The translations under genes were made by a program, and so were the position numbers. A stretch of DNA of 64,000 nucleotides, taken from assembly GCF_020329485.1 (NCBI RefSeq), contig NZ_JAGKJI010000003.1:278031-342030 (forward strand). The letters are read 5' to 3'. Positions within the stretch are counted from its first letter, which is position 1. Every line of letters begins with the position of its first letter. Shown piece after piece: positions 45,297 through 54,583 of this stretch. Under the pieces are notes generated by a model. That model was not told where the DNA came from, made no database searches, and was given only the letters and a program-made list of their open reading frames with translations. This DNA is from Bradyrhizobium cenepequi (lineage in GTDB: Bacteria > Pseudomonadota > Alphaproteobacteria > Rhizobiales > Xanthobacteraceae).

Positions 45297-45575
45297 TCAG
45301 TGAACGGCCTCCTGCGACGTCGGTGCCGACTTGTTCTCGTCGCCGCGCTCGGAAGCCGGCATCAGCCGCTTGCGCTCCCGCTCGCGCATGAATTCGTCGT
45401 ATTGGGCGGTGCCTGGCCGAGGTGGGGCGTCGGCCGGCAGCCCGCCAGCCCACGCCGGAATCAGGTCCGCCGTGCCGGCCGACAGTTTCTCGTTGATGGT
45501 ACCGCACCCGCCCAAGGCACAGCCCGTCAGGGCGAGGGCGAAGAGGGTTGCGAGATGGCGGGCGCTGGTCGGCAT
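45297..45575 (-). CDS. Small putative lipoprotein
   Basis: 92 residues. Signal sequence with a lipobox LALTGC (or LGGC four residues later), followed by a short Pro/Ala-rich mature part ending in a charged tail (MRERERKRLMPASERGDENK). Function unknown. Converges with purU, leaving 22 bases between. Confidence 0.65.
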   Translation of the reverse strand: MPTSARHLATLFALALTGCALGGCGTINEKLSAGTADLIPAWAGGLPADAPPRPGTAQYDEFMRERERKRLMPASERGDENKSAPTSQEAVH

Positions 45576-45902
45576 CGCGATGCGGGGTGTCGTGGGGCTT
45601 GAAGGTTTGGACCGAATTGCGCCAACCTTGGCGCGGGTCGGCGGACCCTAGTTTCGAAATGGTAAGATAGCCTTATCAGGTCCTGTTGGAGGTATGATAG
45701 AACCTCAAGCTGCCGAATATACAGAAGATGTCGCCGGCGGCTGCTGCCGGTCAGCGCGCCGGCGCCATCCCTACGTCGGCTTGACAAACCGACACCGGAC
45801 GACGCCATTCGCCGCGCTACACGGCCGAACAATCTGGGCTATGGTGAGGCAAGGGCCGGGGACTCGGTTCGATCGCAGGAACGATGAGGGGGAGAAGCGT
45901 TC
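45576..45902. other. Intergenic region upstream of the second LIV operon
   Basis: 327 bases; plus-strand and minus-strand frames here overlap and lack motifs. It must contain the promoter for the operon beginning at 45903, which has GGGGGAG ten bases before its ATG. Confidence 0.45.
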
Positions 45903-47078
45903 ATGTTCGTTCGCCGTCAAGTGTTGCTGGCTGCCGGCGCCGTTGCCGCCGCAGCGGCCGCCGTGCCCGCCTGTGCGCAGGAAGAGGCGGTCAAGATCGG
46001 CCTAATTGTGCCGATGACCGGCGGGCAGGCCTCGACCGGTAGGCAGATCGACAACGCGATCAAGCTCTACATGCAGCAGAAGGGCGACACGGTCGCCGGC
46101 AAGAAGATCGAGATCATCCTGAGGGACGACGCCGCGGTTCCCGACAACACCAAGCGGCTCGCCCAGGAGCTGATCGTCAACGAGAAGGTTAACATCATTG
46201 CCGGTTTCGGCGTCACCCCGGCCGCGCTCGCCGCGGCGCCCTTGGCAACGCAGGCGAAAGTTCCGGAAATCGTCATGGCGGCCGGCACCTCGATCATTAC
46301 CGAGCGCTCGCCCTACGTCGTCCGCACCAGCTTCACGCTGCCGCAATCCTCCACGATCATCGGCGACTGGGCGGCGAAGAACGGCATCAAGAAGGTGGCG
46401 ACGTTGACCTCGGACTACGCGCCCGGCAATGACGCGCTCGCTTCCTTCAAGGAGCATTTCGTGGCCGGCGGCGGCGAGATCGTCGAAGAGGTCAAGGTGC
46501 CGCTCGCCAATCCCGATTTCGCGCCATTCCTGCAGCGGATGAAGGATTCCAAGCCGGATGCCATGTTCGTGTTCGTGCCGGCCGGGCAGGGCGGCAATTT
46601 CATGAAGCAGTATGCCGAGCGCGGGCTCGACAAGAGCGGCATCAGGGTGATCGGCCCCGGCGACGTCATGGATGACGATCTCCTCAACAACATGGGCGAC
46701 GCGGCGCTCGGCGCGGTCACCGCGCACCTCTATTCCGCCGCGCATCCCTCGCAGATCAACAAGGAATTCGTGGCCGCCTACAAGAAGGCGTTCAACAACC
46801 GGCCCGGCTTCATGGCGGTGGGCGGCTATGATGGAATCCATTTGATCTACGAAGCCCTGAAGAAGACCGGCGGCGACGCTACCGGCGACAAGCTGATCGC
46901 GGCGATGAAGGGGATGAAGTGGGAGAGCCCGCGTGGGCCAATCTCGATCGATCCCGAGACGCGCGATATCGTGCAAAACATCTACATCCGCAAGGTCGAG
47001 AAGGTCGACGGTGAACTCTACAACGTGGAATTCGCCACCTTCGAGGCCGTCAAGGATCCCGGCAAGACCAAGAAGTGA
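45903..47078 (+). CDS. LIV-type ABC transporter substrate-binding protein (second)
   Basis: 391 residues, periplasmic. Signal MFVRRQVLLAAGAVAAAAAAV with paired Arg, so Tat export is possible. Mature part KIGLIVPMTGGQASTGRQIDNAIKLYM, typical type I binding fold, then IIAGFGVTPAALAAAPLA and the hinge AVGGYDGIHLIYEAL. First gene of a plus-strand operon with two permeases, two ATPases and a MetE-like gene, so the ligand could be a sulfur or one-carbon compound; inference only. Confidence 0.92.
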   Translation: MFVRRQVLLAAGAVAAAAAAVPACAQEEAVKIGLIVPMTGGQASTGRQIDNAIKLYMQQKGDTVAGKKIEIILRDDAAVPDNTKRLAQELIVNEKVNIIAGFGVTPAALAAAPLATQAKVPEIVMAAGTSIITERSPYVVRTSFTLPQSSTIIGDWAAKNGIKKVATLTSDYAPGNDALASFKEHFVAGGGEIVEEVKVPLANPDFAPFLQRMKDSKPDAMFVFVPAGQGGNFMKQYAERGLDKSGIRVIGPGDVMDDDLLNNMGDAALGAVTAHLYSAAHPSQINKEFVAAYKKAFNNRPGFMAVGGYDGIHLIYEALKKTGGDATGDKLIAAMKGMKWESPRGPISIDPETRDIVQNIYIRKVEKVDGELYNVEFATFEAVKDPGKTKK

Positions 47079-47121
47079 CGCAGGCGTCATCTTTAGCGCT
47101 GGCTGATCCTGGCTTAAGTTC

Positions 47122-47991
47122 ATGACCACGCTGTTCACCATCCTGTTCGACGGCGTCGCCTACGGCATGCTGCTGTTCGTGCTCGCCTGCGGGCTCGCGG
47201 TGACGCTCGGGCTGATGAACTTCGTCAACCTCGCGCACGGCGCCTTCGCGATGGCCGGCGGCTATATCTGCGCGGTGCTGGTGAACAATTCCGGCTGGCC
47301 ATTCTTTGCGGCGCTGCCACTCGCCTTCGTCGCGAGTGCCGCCATTGGCATGGTCCTGGAGCGAACCCTGTACCGTCATCTCTATGCGCGCAGCCATCTC
47401 GACCAGGTGCTGTTCTCCATCGGCCTCGTCTTCATGTCGGTCGCAGCGATCGACTACATCATGGGATCGTCGCGGGTCTTCATCAAACTGCCGGCGGCCC
47501 TCGAAGGGCAGTTCGATTTCTTCGGGGTCGGCATCGGCCGCTACCGGCTGATGATCATCGTGATCTGCGGCCTGCTCACGGTCGCGCTGCAACTAATCCT
47601 GGCGCGCACGCGCTTCGGCAGCCGCCTGCGCGCAGCCGTCGACGATCCCCGCGCCGCTATCGGGCTCGGCATCAATGTGCCACAGGTCTTCGCGTTCACC
47701 TTCGCTTTCGGTTGCGGACTCGCCGGCCTCGGCGGCGCGTTGAGCGCGGAGATCCTCGGCCTTGATCCGTATTTTCCGCTCAAATTCATGATCTACTTTC
47801 TGATCGTGGTGACGGTGGGCGGCTCCTCCTCGATCACGGGCCCGTTCCTGGCCTCGCTCCTGCTTGGCATCGGGGATGTCGCCGGCAAGTATTATGTCCC
47901 GAAGATGGGACCGTTCGTGATCTATACCATCATGATCGTGATCCTGATCTGGCGTCCGAACGGCCTGTTCGGCCGCACGGCCGCGCGTTGA
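47122..47991 (+). CDS. livH: LIV-type ABC transporter permease, LivH-like (second)
   Basis: 289 residues, about eight membrane segments. LivH pattern LFDGVAYGMLLFVLACGLAVTLGLMNFVNLAHGAF, RTRFGSRLRAAVDDPRAA, and the ending LIWRPNGLFGRTA. ATG at 47122; 43 bases after the binding-protein gene and 7 bases before livM, so co-transcribed. Confidence 0.93.
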   Translation: MTTLFTILFDGVAYGMLLFVLACGLAVTLGLMNFVNLAHGAFAMAGGYICAVLVNNSGWPFFAALPLAFVASAAIGMVLERTLYRHLYARSHLDQVLFSIGLVFMSVAAIDYIMGSSRVFIKLPAALEGQFDFFGVGIGRYRLMIIVICGLLTVALQLILARTRFGSRLRAAVDDPRAAIGLGINVPQVFAFTFAFGCGLAGLGGALSAEILGLDPYFPLKFMIYFLIVVTVGGSSSITGPFLASLLLGIGDVAGKYYVPKMGPFVIYTIMIVILIWRPNGLFGRTAAR

Positions 47992-47998
47992 GGATGCG

Positions 47999-49030
47999 AT
48001 GACCACGCTTCCCGACGTCTCGACAAGTGCCATCGCTGGCGCCCGCTGGCGCCCGGGCGAGATCGCGTTCTGGATCGTGGTCGTCGCCTGCGGATTCCTG
48101 TTTCCGTCCCGCTACCTCATCATGACCGACATCGTGCGGCTGGCTTTGTTCGCACTATCGCTCGACCTGATCCTTGGCTATGCCGGCATCGTCTCGCTCG
48201 GGCATGCCGCGTTCTTCGGTGTCGGTGCCTATTCCGCCGGGCTTTTGGCACTGCACGGGATCATCAACGAGCCGGTGGTTGCGCTCGTGGTCGCAGGCTT
48301 TGCTGCCATGGTGCTCGGCTTCTTCACGAGTTTCCTGGTCATCCGCGGCGTCGATCTGACCCGGCTGATGGTGACGCTCGGCATCGCGCTGCTCCTGGAA
48401 GCGCTCGCCGAACGCTTCTCTGGTGTCACCGGCGGCACTGACGGATTGCAGGGCATCGAGATGCAGCCGATCCTCGGCCGCTTTGCCTTCGACATCTTCG
48501 GCAAGACCGGATTCTTCTACTCGTCGATCGTGCTGTTTCTCCTGTTCCTGCTGGCGCGGCGGATCGTGCATTCGCCATTCGGCCTGTCGCTTCGCGCGAT
48601 CAGGAACAACCCGCTACGCGGCGCCGCGATCGGTATTCCCGTCAATCGCCGATTGATCGCGATCTACATGGTGTCGGCGTTCTATGCCGGCATCGCCGGC
48701 GCGCTATTCACACAGACCACGGCGCTCGCTTCGCTCGACGTGTTCTCGTTCGAGCGTTCGGCCGACCTGATGCTGATGCTGGTCATCGGCGGCACCGGCT
48801 ATCTCTATGGCGGTCTGATCGGCGCCGTGGTGTTCAAGATGCTGCAGGAGCTGTTTTCGACCATTACGCCGCAATACTGGCTGTTCTGGATCGGATTGGT
48901 GCTGGTCGTGATCGTTCTGGTCGGCCGCGCCCGAATCCATCGCTGGGCGCTTTGGGTGCCCAACCTCATCATCCGGCAATTGGCCGGCCGCCGGGCCGTT
49001 GTCGCGGTTCCCGAGAGCGACCCGTCATGA
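47999..49030 (+). CDS. livM: LIV-type ABC transporter permease, LivM-like (second)
   Basis: 343 residues. Block SLDLILGYAGIVSLGHAAFFGVGAYSAGLLALHG is the LivM signature, followed by RIVHSPFGLSLRAIRNNPLRGAAIGIPVNRR and several further spans. Ends ILVGRARIHRW-type with a hydrophilic tail. The stop overlaps the livG start (ATGA). Confidence 0.93.
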   Translation: MTTLPDVSTSAIAGARWRPGEIAFWIVVVACGFLFPSRYLIMTDIVRLALFALSLDLILGYAGIVSLGHAAFFGVGAYSAGLLALHGIINEPVVALVVAGFAAMVLGFFTSFLVIRGVDLTRLMVTLGIALLLEALAERFSGVTGGTDGLQGIEMQPILGRFAFDIFGKTGFFYSSIVLFLLFLLARRIVHSPFGLSLRAIRNNPLRGAAIGIPVNRRLIAIYMVSAFYAGIAGALFTQTTALASLDVFSFERSADLMLMLVIGGTGYLYGGLIGAVVFKMLQELFSTITPQYWLFWIGLVLVVIVLVGRARIHRWALWVPNLIIRQLAGRRAVVAVPESDPS

Positions 49031-49779
49031 CGATCGCGCTGGAAACCAGGGGGTTGGATAAATCCTTCGGCGGCTTGCGCGTCACGCGCGACCTTTCGCT
49101 CCGGATAGAGCAGGGCGCCCGCCACGCGTTGATCGGGCCGAACGGGGCCGGCAAGACCACGGCGATCAACCTGCTCACCGGGGTGCTAAGACCCAATGCC
49201 GGCCGCATCCTGCTCGAAGGCAACGACATCACGAGCCTGCCGGTGCACAAGCGCGTGCTGCGAGGCCTGTCGCGAACGTTCCAGATCAATCAGCTCTATC
49301 CGGATCTCACCCCGCTCGAGACCATTGGGCTCGCGGTCTCCGAACGGATGGGACGCGGCGGCGATTGGTGGCGGCGGATGGGGACGCGGGCGGACGTCAA
49401 TGCCGAGATCGCCGAGATCCTCGCGCGGTTTCATCTGCTCGACGTCATGAACGAGCTCACCGTCACTTTGCCCTATGGCAAGCAGCGTCTGCTCGAGATC
49501 GCGGTCGCGATCGCCGCCCGACCTCGGGTGCTGTTGCTCGACGAGCCGGCCGCCGGCGTGCCCGAAACCGAGCGCCGCGACATTCTGGCCGCGGTCGCCG
49601 CGCTGCCGCGCGAGGTGACGGTACTCCTGATCGAGCACGACATGGATCTCGTATTCTCTTTCGCTGACCGCATTTCGGTTCTGGTCAACGGTGCGCTGCT
49701 GACCGAAGGTGCGCCCGATGCTGTGGCGCGCGACCCGCAGGTGAAGGCGGTCTATCTCGGCGAGGCGGCCGATGCGTGA
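49027..49779 (+). CDS. livG: LIV-type ABC transporter ATPase, LivG-like (second)
   Basis: 250 residues from ATG 49027; upstream frame to 48952 lies inside livM and is not used. LETRGLDKSFGGLRVTRDLSL, Walker A GPNGAGKTT, LSRTFQINQLYPDLTPLETIG, signature LPYGKQRLLEIAVAI, Walker B VLLLDEPAAGVP, then IEHDMDLVFSFAD. Overlaps livF by eight bases. Confidence 0.93.
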   Translation: MTIALETRGLDKSFGGLRVTRDLSLRIEQGARHALIGPNGAGKTTAINLLTGVLRPNAGRILLEGNDITSLPVHKRVLRGLSRTFQINQLYPDLTPLETIGLAVSERMGRGGDWWRRMGTRADVNAEIAEILARFHLLDVMNELTVTLPYGKQRLLEIAVAIAARPRVLLLDEPAAGVPETERRDILAAVAALPREVTVLLIEHDMDLVFSFADRISVLVNGALLTEGAPDAVARDPQVKAVYLGEAADA

Positions 49780-50488
49780 GCTGCTCGCGATCGAGGGTCT
49801 GCGCGCCGGCTATGGCGAAGCGGTGGTGCTGCCGGGCATGACACTGTCGATCCCCGAAGGCCAGGTGCTGGCGCTGCTCGGGCGCAACGGCACCGGCAAG
49901 ACCACGCTGATCAATTCCATTGTCGGCGTCACCCGCCGTTTCGGCGGCACCGTATCGCTGGGCGGGCAGGACATTACGGCGTTGCGCCCGGACCAGCGGG
50001 CTCGCGCTGGGGTCGGCTGGGTGCCGCAGGAACGCAATATCTTTCGCTCCCTCACGGTCGAGGAGAACATGACCGCGGTGGCCCAGCCCGGCCCGTGGAC
50101 GGTCCAGCAAATCTACCGGATGTTTCCGCGGCTCGAGGAACGCCGCAGCAATTTCGGCAACCAACTCTCCGGTGGCGAGCAGCAGATGCTCGCGATCGGA
50201 CGTGCGCTGACGCTGAATCCTAAGGTGCTGCTGCTCGACGAGCCGATGGAAGGACTGGCGCCGATCATCGTTGAGGAATTGCTGAGGGCGCTTGGCACAA
50301 TCACCCGCAGCAGCGGCATTTGCTCCATCATCGTGGAACAGAATGCGCAAAAGATCCTGGGGCTCGCCGACCGCGTTGTGATATTGGAACGCGGCACAAT
50401 CGTTCACGATGCGGCAAGCGATGCCTTGAAGGCCGATCCTACGGTGCTCGAGCGGCATCTTGGGGTCACCGGCGCCAAAGCCCATTAG
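49772..50488 (+). CDS. livF: LIV-type ABC transporter ATPase, LivF-like (second)
   Basis: 238 residues. IEGLRAGYGEAVVLPGMTLSI, Walker A GRNGTGKTT, GVGWVPQERNIFRSLTVEENM, signature LSGGEQQMLAIGRAL, Walker B VLLLDEPMEGLAP, and VEQNAQKILGLADRV. Normal LivF length, without the basic tail of the first copy. 24 bases before the MetE-like gene, so the latter probably belongs to the operon. Confidence 0.93.
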   Translation: MRELLAIEGLRAGYGEAVVLPGMTLSIPEGQVLALLGRNGTGKTTLINSIVGVTRRFGGTVSLGGQDITALRPDQRARAGVGWVPQERNIFRSLTVEENMTAVAQPGPWTVQQIYRMFPRLEERRSNFGNQLSGGEQQMLAIGRALTLNPKVLLLDEPMEGLAPIIVEELLRALGTITRSSGICSIIVEQNAQKILGLADRVVILERGTIVHDAASDALKADPTVLERHLGVTGAKAH

Positions 50489-50512
50489 TTCTGTCCCTAG
50501 GGAGTCGAAACC

Positions 50513-51631
50513 ATGCAACGAACAAAACCTCCTTTCCGCGCCGACGAAGTCGGCAGCCTGTTGCGGCCACCGAAGATCAAGGAGGCCCGTGCCAAGCTTG
50601 AGAAGGGCGAGATCCCGCCCGAGGAACTGCGCAAGATCGAGGACATCGAGATCGAGAAGGTCGTGCACCGCCAGGCCTCCACCGGCCTGCGGCTCGCCAC
50701 CGACGGTGAATTCCGCCGTTCCTGGTGGCACTTCGATTTCCTCGCCAAGCTGACCGGCTGCGAACTGTTCCATCCCGACGTCGGCATCCAGTTCGCGGGC
50801 GTGCAGACGCGCCATGACGCGATCCGCGTGATCGGCAAACTGGATTTCCCCGACAACCACCCAATGCTCGATCACTTCAGGTTTCTGAAGAAATATGCCG
50901 ACCAGGCTCATGTCACGGCGAAGATGACGATCCCTGCGCCGTCGGTGCTGCACTTCCGCGGCGGCCGCAAACTGATCTCGAAGGATATCTATCCCGAACT
51001 CGAGCCGTTCTTCGAGGACCTCGGCAAGACCTACCGCAAGGCCGTGAAGGCGTTTTACGACGCCGGCTGCCGCTATCTGCAGTTCGACGACACCGTGTGG
51101 GCCTATCTCTGCTCGCAGGACGAATTGCAGAAGGCGCGCGAGCGCGGCGACAATCCCGATGGCCTGCAGGAGATCTACGCCCGAGTCATAAATTACGCGA
51201 TCGCGGACCGTCCGTCCGACATGGTGATATCGACCCATGTCTGCCGCGGCAATTTCCGCTCCACCTGGATTTCGTCCGGAGGTTACGAGCCGGTGGCGCA
51301 GACCCTGCTCGCCGGCACCAATTACGACGGCTATTTCCTCGAATATGATTCCGACCGTGCCGGCGGTTTCGAGCCGTTGCGCTATCTGCCGAAGGGCAAC
51401 AAGGTCGTGGTGGTCGGTGTCATCACGTCCAAGTTCGGCGAGCTCGAGAAGAAAGATGCCATCAAGCGGCGGCTGGAGGAAGCTTCGAAATTCGCGCCGC
51501 TCGACCAGCTCGCGCTCTCCCCGCAATGCGGCTTCGCCTCGACCGAGGAAGGCAACATCCTTTCCGAAGAAGAACAGTGGGCGAAGCTCAGGCTCGCAGT
51601 GGAAGTCGCCGAAGAGGTGTGGGGCAGGTAG
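50513..51631 (+). CDS. MetE C-terminal-like (cobalamin-independent) methyltransferase
   Basis: 372 residues, matching only the catalytic C-terminal half of MetE (full MetE is about 750). Group of YxjG/YxjH-like proteins. Starts PPFRADEVGSLLRPPKIKEA; zinc ligands are predicted as His and Cys in ISTHVCRGNF, Glu in FLEYDSDRAG and Cys in SPQCGFAST. Such proteins transfer methyl groups to thiols such as homocysteine from varied donors. It follows the transporter genes directly and precedes a SAM-type methyltransferase, MetK and AhcY, so a role in methionine supply from an imported compound is plausible. Confidence 0.88.
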   Translation: MQRTKPPFRADEVGSLLRPPKIKEARAKLEKGEIPPEELRKIEDIEIEKVVHRQASTGLRLATDGEFRRSWWHFDFLAKLTGCELFHPDVGIQFAGVQTRHDAIRVIGKLDFPDNHPMLDHFRFLKKYADQAHVTAKMTIPAPSVLHFRGGRKLISKDIYPELEPFFEDLGKTYRKAVKAFYDAGCRYLQFDDTVWAYLCSQDELQKARERGDNPDGLQEIYARVINYAIADRPSDMVISTHVCRGNFRSTWISSGGYEPVAQTLLAGTNYDGYFLEYDSDRAGGFEPLRYLPKGNKVVVVGVITSKFGELEKKDAIKRRLEEASKFAPLDQLALSPQCGFASTEEGNILSEEEQWAKLRLAVEVAEEVWGR

Positions 51632-51880
51632 CTCCACTTCGTCATTGCGAGCAGCGACGCGACGAAGCAATCCATGTCTACGCAAGCGCGAAGGTGGGTT
51701 GCTTCCGCCCCCGCTCGTTGAGCTTCGGCGGGCAGGTCGCTGTGCTCGCGATGGCCGGTAGTACCTTGCAGGGGTACGCGTTGTGGGCGAGCAGGAAGAG
51801 GGCTTCAAGGAGTGGGCAGATAGTGATAGAGGTGCTCTTGCGCCTGCCGCTGCCCACCGTTATCCCACCATCCCGGCCCA

Positions 51881-53236
51881 ATGAAGAACGACGAAATCCT
51901 GAGCCAAATCACCGACTTCTGCCGCCGGTCGGATATGGCCGAGTCGACGTTCGGCCGCCGCGCAGTGAACGATGGCAAGCTGGTGCATCGGCTGCGGGAG
52001 GGTAAGCGGATCACGATCGATACGCTGGACCGGATTCAGGCTTTCATCGCCACTTCCACGCCCGGCGGGGTGGCGCCGTCCCGTGGCCTCGTGGTTCCGC
52101 CCGAAAAGCGCGACCCGCGGCAGAACTTCCGCTTCTTCGAGAACCGGCAGAGATACCTGCTGTTTGTCCATACCTGCGGCGAGAAGCGGGTGATTGCGCA
52201 GCGCGTCGCGCTGGAGCTTTCCGCCATCCATCCCCGCCCGCCAGCGCTGCGGATCTTCGACGCGGGTATCGGCGACGGGACCGTGCTCGCGCGAGTCCTG
52301 CGCGCCATGCATAGCCGCTTTCCGCATATGCCGTTCTACGTCGCCGGCAAGGAATTGAGCCTGGAGGATGTCCGCCTGACCCTGGAGAAGGTGCAGGACC
52401 GGCTGTTCGAGCATCCCGCCACGGTCTTCGTATTGACCAACATGTATTACGCCGAGGCGCCTTGGCTGACGCCGAAATCGCCTGCGGCGGCCGCTGGCAC
52501 GCTCTGGCACGAAGTGGCACTGCGAGGGGCATCGTCGGGCGAATTCGAGGCCCAGATCACGGAACTCGGCCCATTTCTTGAGCAGAATTGGCGAGCCAGC
52601 GTCAGCCCACGATCGGGAATGCCCATCTATGAGCGGCCGGTGGTTTTGGTGGTCTACCGGGAGGACCAAAGGTTCCTGCTCGATTCGATCATTCCGCGGG
52701 CCGGCAAGTCCGAGGCCAATTTCGACCTCGTCATCGCATCCCAGCCATACCGGGCAAAATCCTCTGTGAATTTCCGCGCCAAGCGCATCATCGCGCCGCT
52801 GGCGCGGGCCCTGCGCGCCGGTGGACGCCTGATCGGCATTCACTCCCACGGCCACGATCCGGGCCTGGAAATCATTCAGTCAGTGTGGCCCGGAGAAAAT
52901 CCTTTCGCCGTCAGCCGCCATGAGATATTGCGCGCCGTCAAGTACGAACTGGGATCGGCCGGGCGCGACCTCAACTTTAATGCCTATGCCGATAACCGTT
53001 CGATCTTCCGTTATGATATGGAAGCGTTGCCCAACGAGGTCACCGGGTCGATCGGAACCTCGACGGCTTTTGCAGCGTGGAACGCGGCGGTGTATGTCGC
53101 GCAGATCGAGGATGACCGGTTGACCGAGATGACGGAAAGCGGCCGAACTCTGGAGGCTACGCGCGAAGTTCTGCGCAAGCACAATGGGCTGTGGTTTTAC
53201 GACGAATCCTACGTCATCTCGCGTCGTAGAGACTGA
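51881..53236 (+). CDS. Methyltransferase-fold protein with N-terminal HTH-like segment
   Basis: 451 residues. Residues 1-55 (DMAESTFGRRAVNDGKLVHRL, TIDTLDRIQAFI) look like a small helix-turn-helix-type domain. Residues about 90-330 resemble a class I SAM methyltransferase: LRIFDAGIGDGTVLARVLR is motif I, YVAGKELSLEDV the strand-2 region, FDLVIASQPYRAK and LARALRAGGRLIGIHSHG the later strands. I do not recognise the substrate. Stop is 57 bases before metK with nothing else between, so it may share regulation with the SAM cycle genes. Confidence 0.7.
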   Translation: MKNDEILSQITDFCRRSDMAESTFGRRAVNDGKLVHRLREGKRITIDTLDRIQAFIATSTPGGVAPSRGLVVPPEKRDPRQNFRFFENRQRYLLFVHTCGEKRVIAQRVALELSAIHPRPPALRIFDAGIGDGTVLARVLRAMHSRFPHMPFYVAGKELSLEDVRLTLEKVQDRLFEHPATVFVLTNMYYAEAPWLTPKSPAAAAGTLWHEVALRGASSGEFEAQITELGPFLEQNWRASVSPRSGMPIYERPVVLVVYREDQRFLLDSIIPRAGKSEANFDLVIASQPYRAKSSVNFRAKRIIAPLARALRAGGRLIGIHSHGHDPGLEIIQSVWPGENPFAVSRHEILRAVKYELGSAGRDLNFNAYADNRSIFRYDMEALPNEVTGSIGTSTAFAAWNAAVYVAQIEDDRLTEMTESGRTLEATREVLRKHNGLWFYDESYVISRRRD

Positions 53237-53296
53237 CATTCCAGGGACACATTCAGGAACGAACGTCGGAGCTCGACGAAAAAAGGGGTTTGCTTG

Positions 53297-54493
53297 ATGC
53301 GCGCGTCTTACCTGTTCACCAGCGAGTCGGTCTCGGAGGGACATCCCGACAAGGTCTGCGACCGCATTTCCGACGAGATCGTGGACCTGTTCTATCGGGA
53401 AGGGCCGAAAGCCGGCATCGACCCGTGGCAGATCCGCGCCGCCTGCGAAACGCTTGCCACCACCAACAAGGTGGTGATCGCCGGCGAAACCCGCGGGCCC
53501 AAGTCGGTGACCAACGACCAGATCGAAAGCACCGTCCGCGAAGCGATCAAGGACATTGGCTACGAGCAGGAAGGCTTCCACTGGAAGACCTGCGACGTCG
53601 AGATCCTCTTGCATCCGCAGTCGGCCGACATCGCGCAGGGCGTCGATGGGCAGCAGCCGGGCGACACCAGGGAAGAAGGCGCGGGCGACCAGGGCATCAT
53701 GTTCGGTTACGCCACCAACGAGACGCCGGACCTGATGCCGGCGCCGATCTTCTACGCCCACAAGATCCTGCGGCTGATTTCCGAAGCGCGCCACTCCGGC
53801 CGCGAGAAGGTCCTGGGGCCGGACTCCAAGAGCCAGGTCACCGTGCAGTACGAGAACGGCAAGCCGGTCGGCGTCCGTGAGATCGTGGTCTCGCACCAGC
53901 ATCTGGTCGAGGACCTCTCCTCCAATCAGGTGCGCGACATCGTCGAGCCCTATGTGCGCGAGGCGCTGCCGGAGGAGTGGATCAACGGCAAGACCATCTG
54001 GCACATCAACCCGACCGGCAAGTTCTTCATCGGCGGTCCCGATGGCGACTCCGGCCTCACCGGCCGCAAGATCATCGTCGACACCTATGGCGGCGCAGCA
54101 CCGCATGGCGGCGGCGCCTTCTCCGGCAAGGATCCGACCAAGGTCGACCGCTCGGCCGCCTATGCGGCGCGCTATGTCGCCAAGAACATCGTCGCTGCCG
54201 GTCTCGCCGAGCGCTGCACGCTGCAGCTCGCCTACGCGATCGGCGTGGCGCGACCGCTGTCGATCTACATCGACACCCATGGCACCGGTAAGGTGCCGGA
54301 GGACAAGCTCGAGAAGGCGGTGGCGCAGGCGATGGACCTGACGCCGCGCGGCATCCGCACCCATCTCGACCTCAACCGTCCGATCTACGCGCGGACCTCG
54401 GCCTACGGCCATTTCGGCCGCACGCCCGACAATGAAGGCGGCTTCTCCTGGGAGAAGACCGATCTCGTCGAGCCGCTCAAGCGCGCGGTCTGA
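53297..54493 (+). CDS. metK: S-adenosylmethionine synthetase
   Basis: 398 residues from ATG 53297 with AAGGGG upstream; a TTG one codon earlier is possible. Makes SAM from methionine and [24 protein letters not shown] is the MetK N-terminal signature with the ATP-contacting His. [15 protein letters not shown] is the flexible-loop/ATP motif, and [23 protein letters not shown] the phosphate-binding glycine loop. Alphaproteobacterial features such as inserted DTREEGAGD and the HTHLD-like RTHLDLNRP ending are seen. Confidence 0.97.
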   Translation: MRASYLFTSESVSEGHPDKVCDRISDEIVDLFYREGPKAGIDPWQIRAACETLATTNKVVIAGETRGPKSVTNDQIESTVREAIKDIGYEQEGFHWKTCDVEILLHPQSADIAQGVDGQQPGDTREEGAGDQGIMFGYATNETPDLMPAPIFYAHKILRLISEARHSGREKVLGPDSKSQVTVQYENGKPVGVREIVVSHQHLVEDLSSNQVRDIVEPYVREALPEEWINGKTIWHINPTGKFFIGGPDGDSGLTGRKIIVDTYGGAAPHGGGAFSGKDPTKVDRSAAYAARYVAKNIVAAGLAERCTLQLAYAIGVARPLSIYIDTHGTGKVPEDKLEKAVAQAMDLTPRGIRTHLDLNRPIYARTSAYGHFGRTPDNEGGFSWEKTDLVEPLKRAV

Positions 54494-54526
54494 CTTTCTC
54501 CGTAACTGTTGTTCGTAACCGTGTCG

Positions 54527-54569
54527 CGTATTCCGGAAAGCTGAGATCGCTTTTCGGAATACGCTTTTT
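54527..54569 (+). terminator. Rho-independent-type hairpin between metK and ahcY
   Basis: A 15-bp stem (CGTATTCCGGAAAGC with its complement, one G-U pair), 7-base loop and CTTTTT. It ends only 14 bases before the ahcY ATG and abuts its GAGGGA ribosome site, so it either terminates metK transcripts or acts as an attenuator for ahcY. Confidence 0.8.
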
Positions 54570-54583
54570 GAGGGATCAACCAC

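Noticed and set aside
49685..51808. 707-codon minus-strand frame
   Set aside because: Shadow of livF and the MetE-like gene; no recognisable motif.
53237..53296. Possible SAM riboswitch before metK
   Set aside because: Only about 60 bases between genes and I could not fit a SAM-I or SAM-II consensus.
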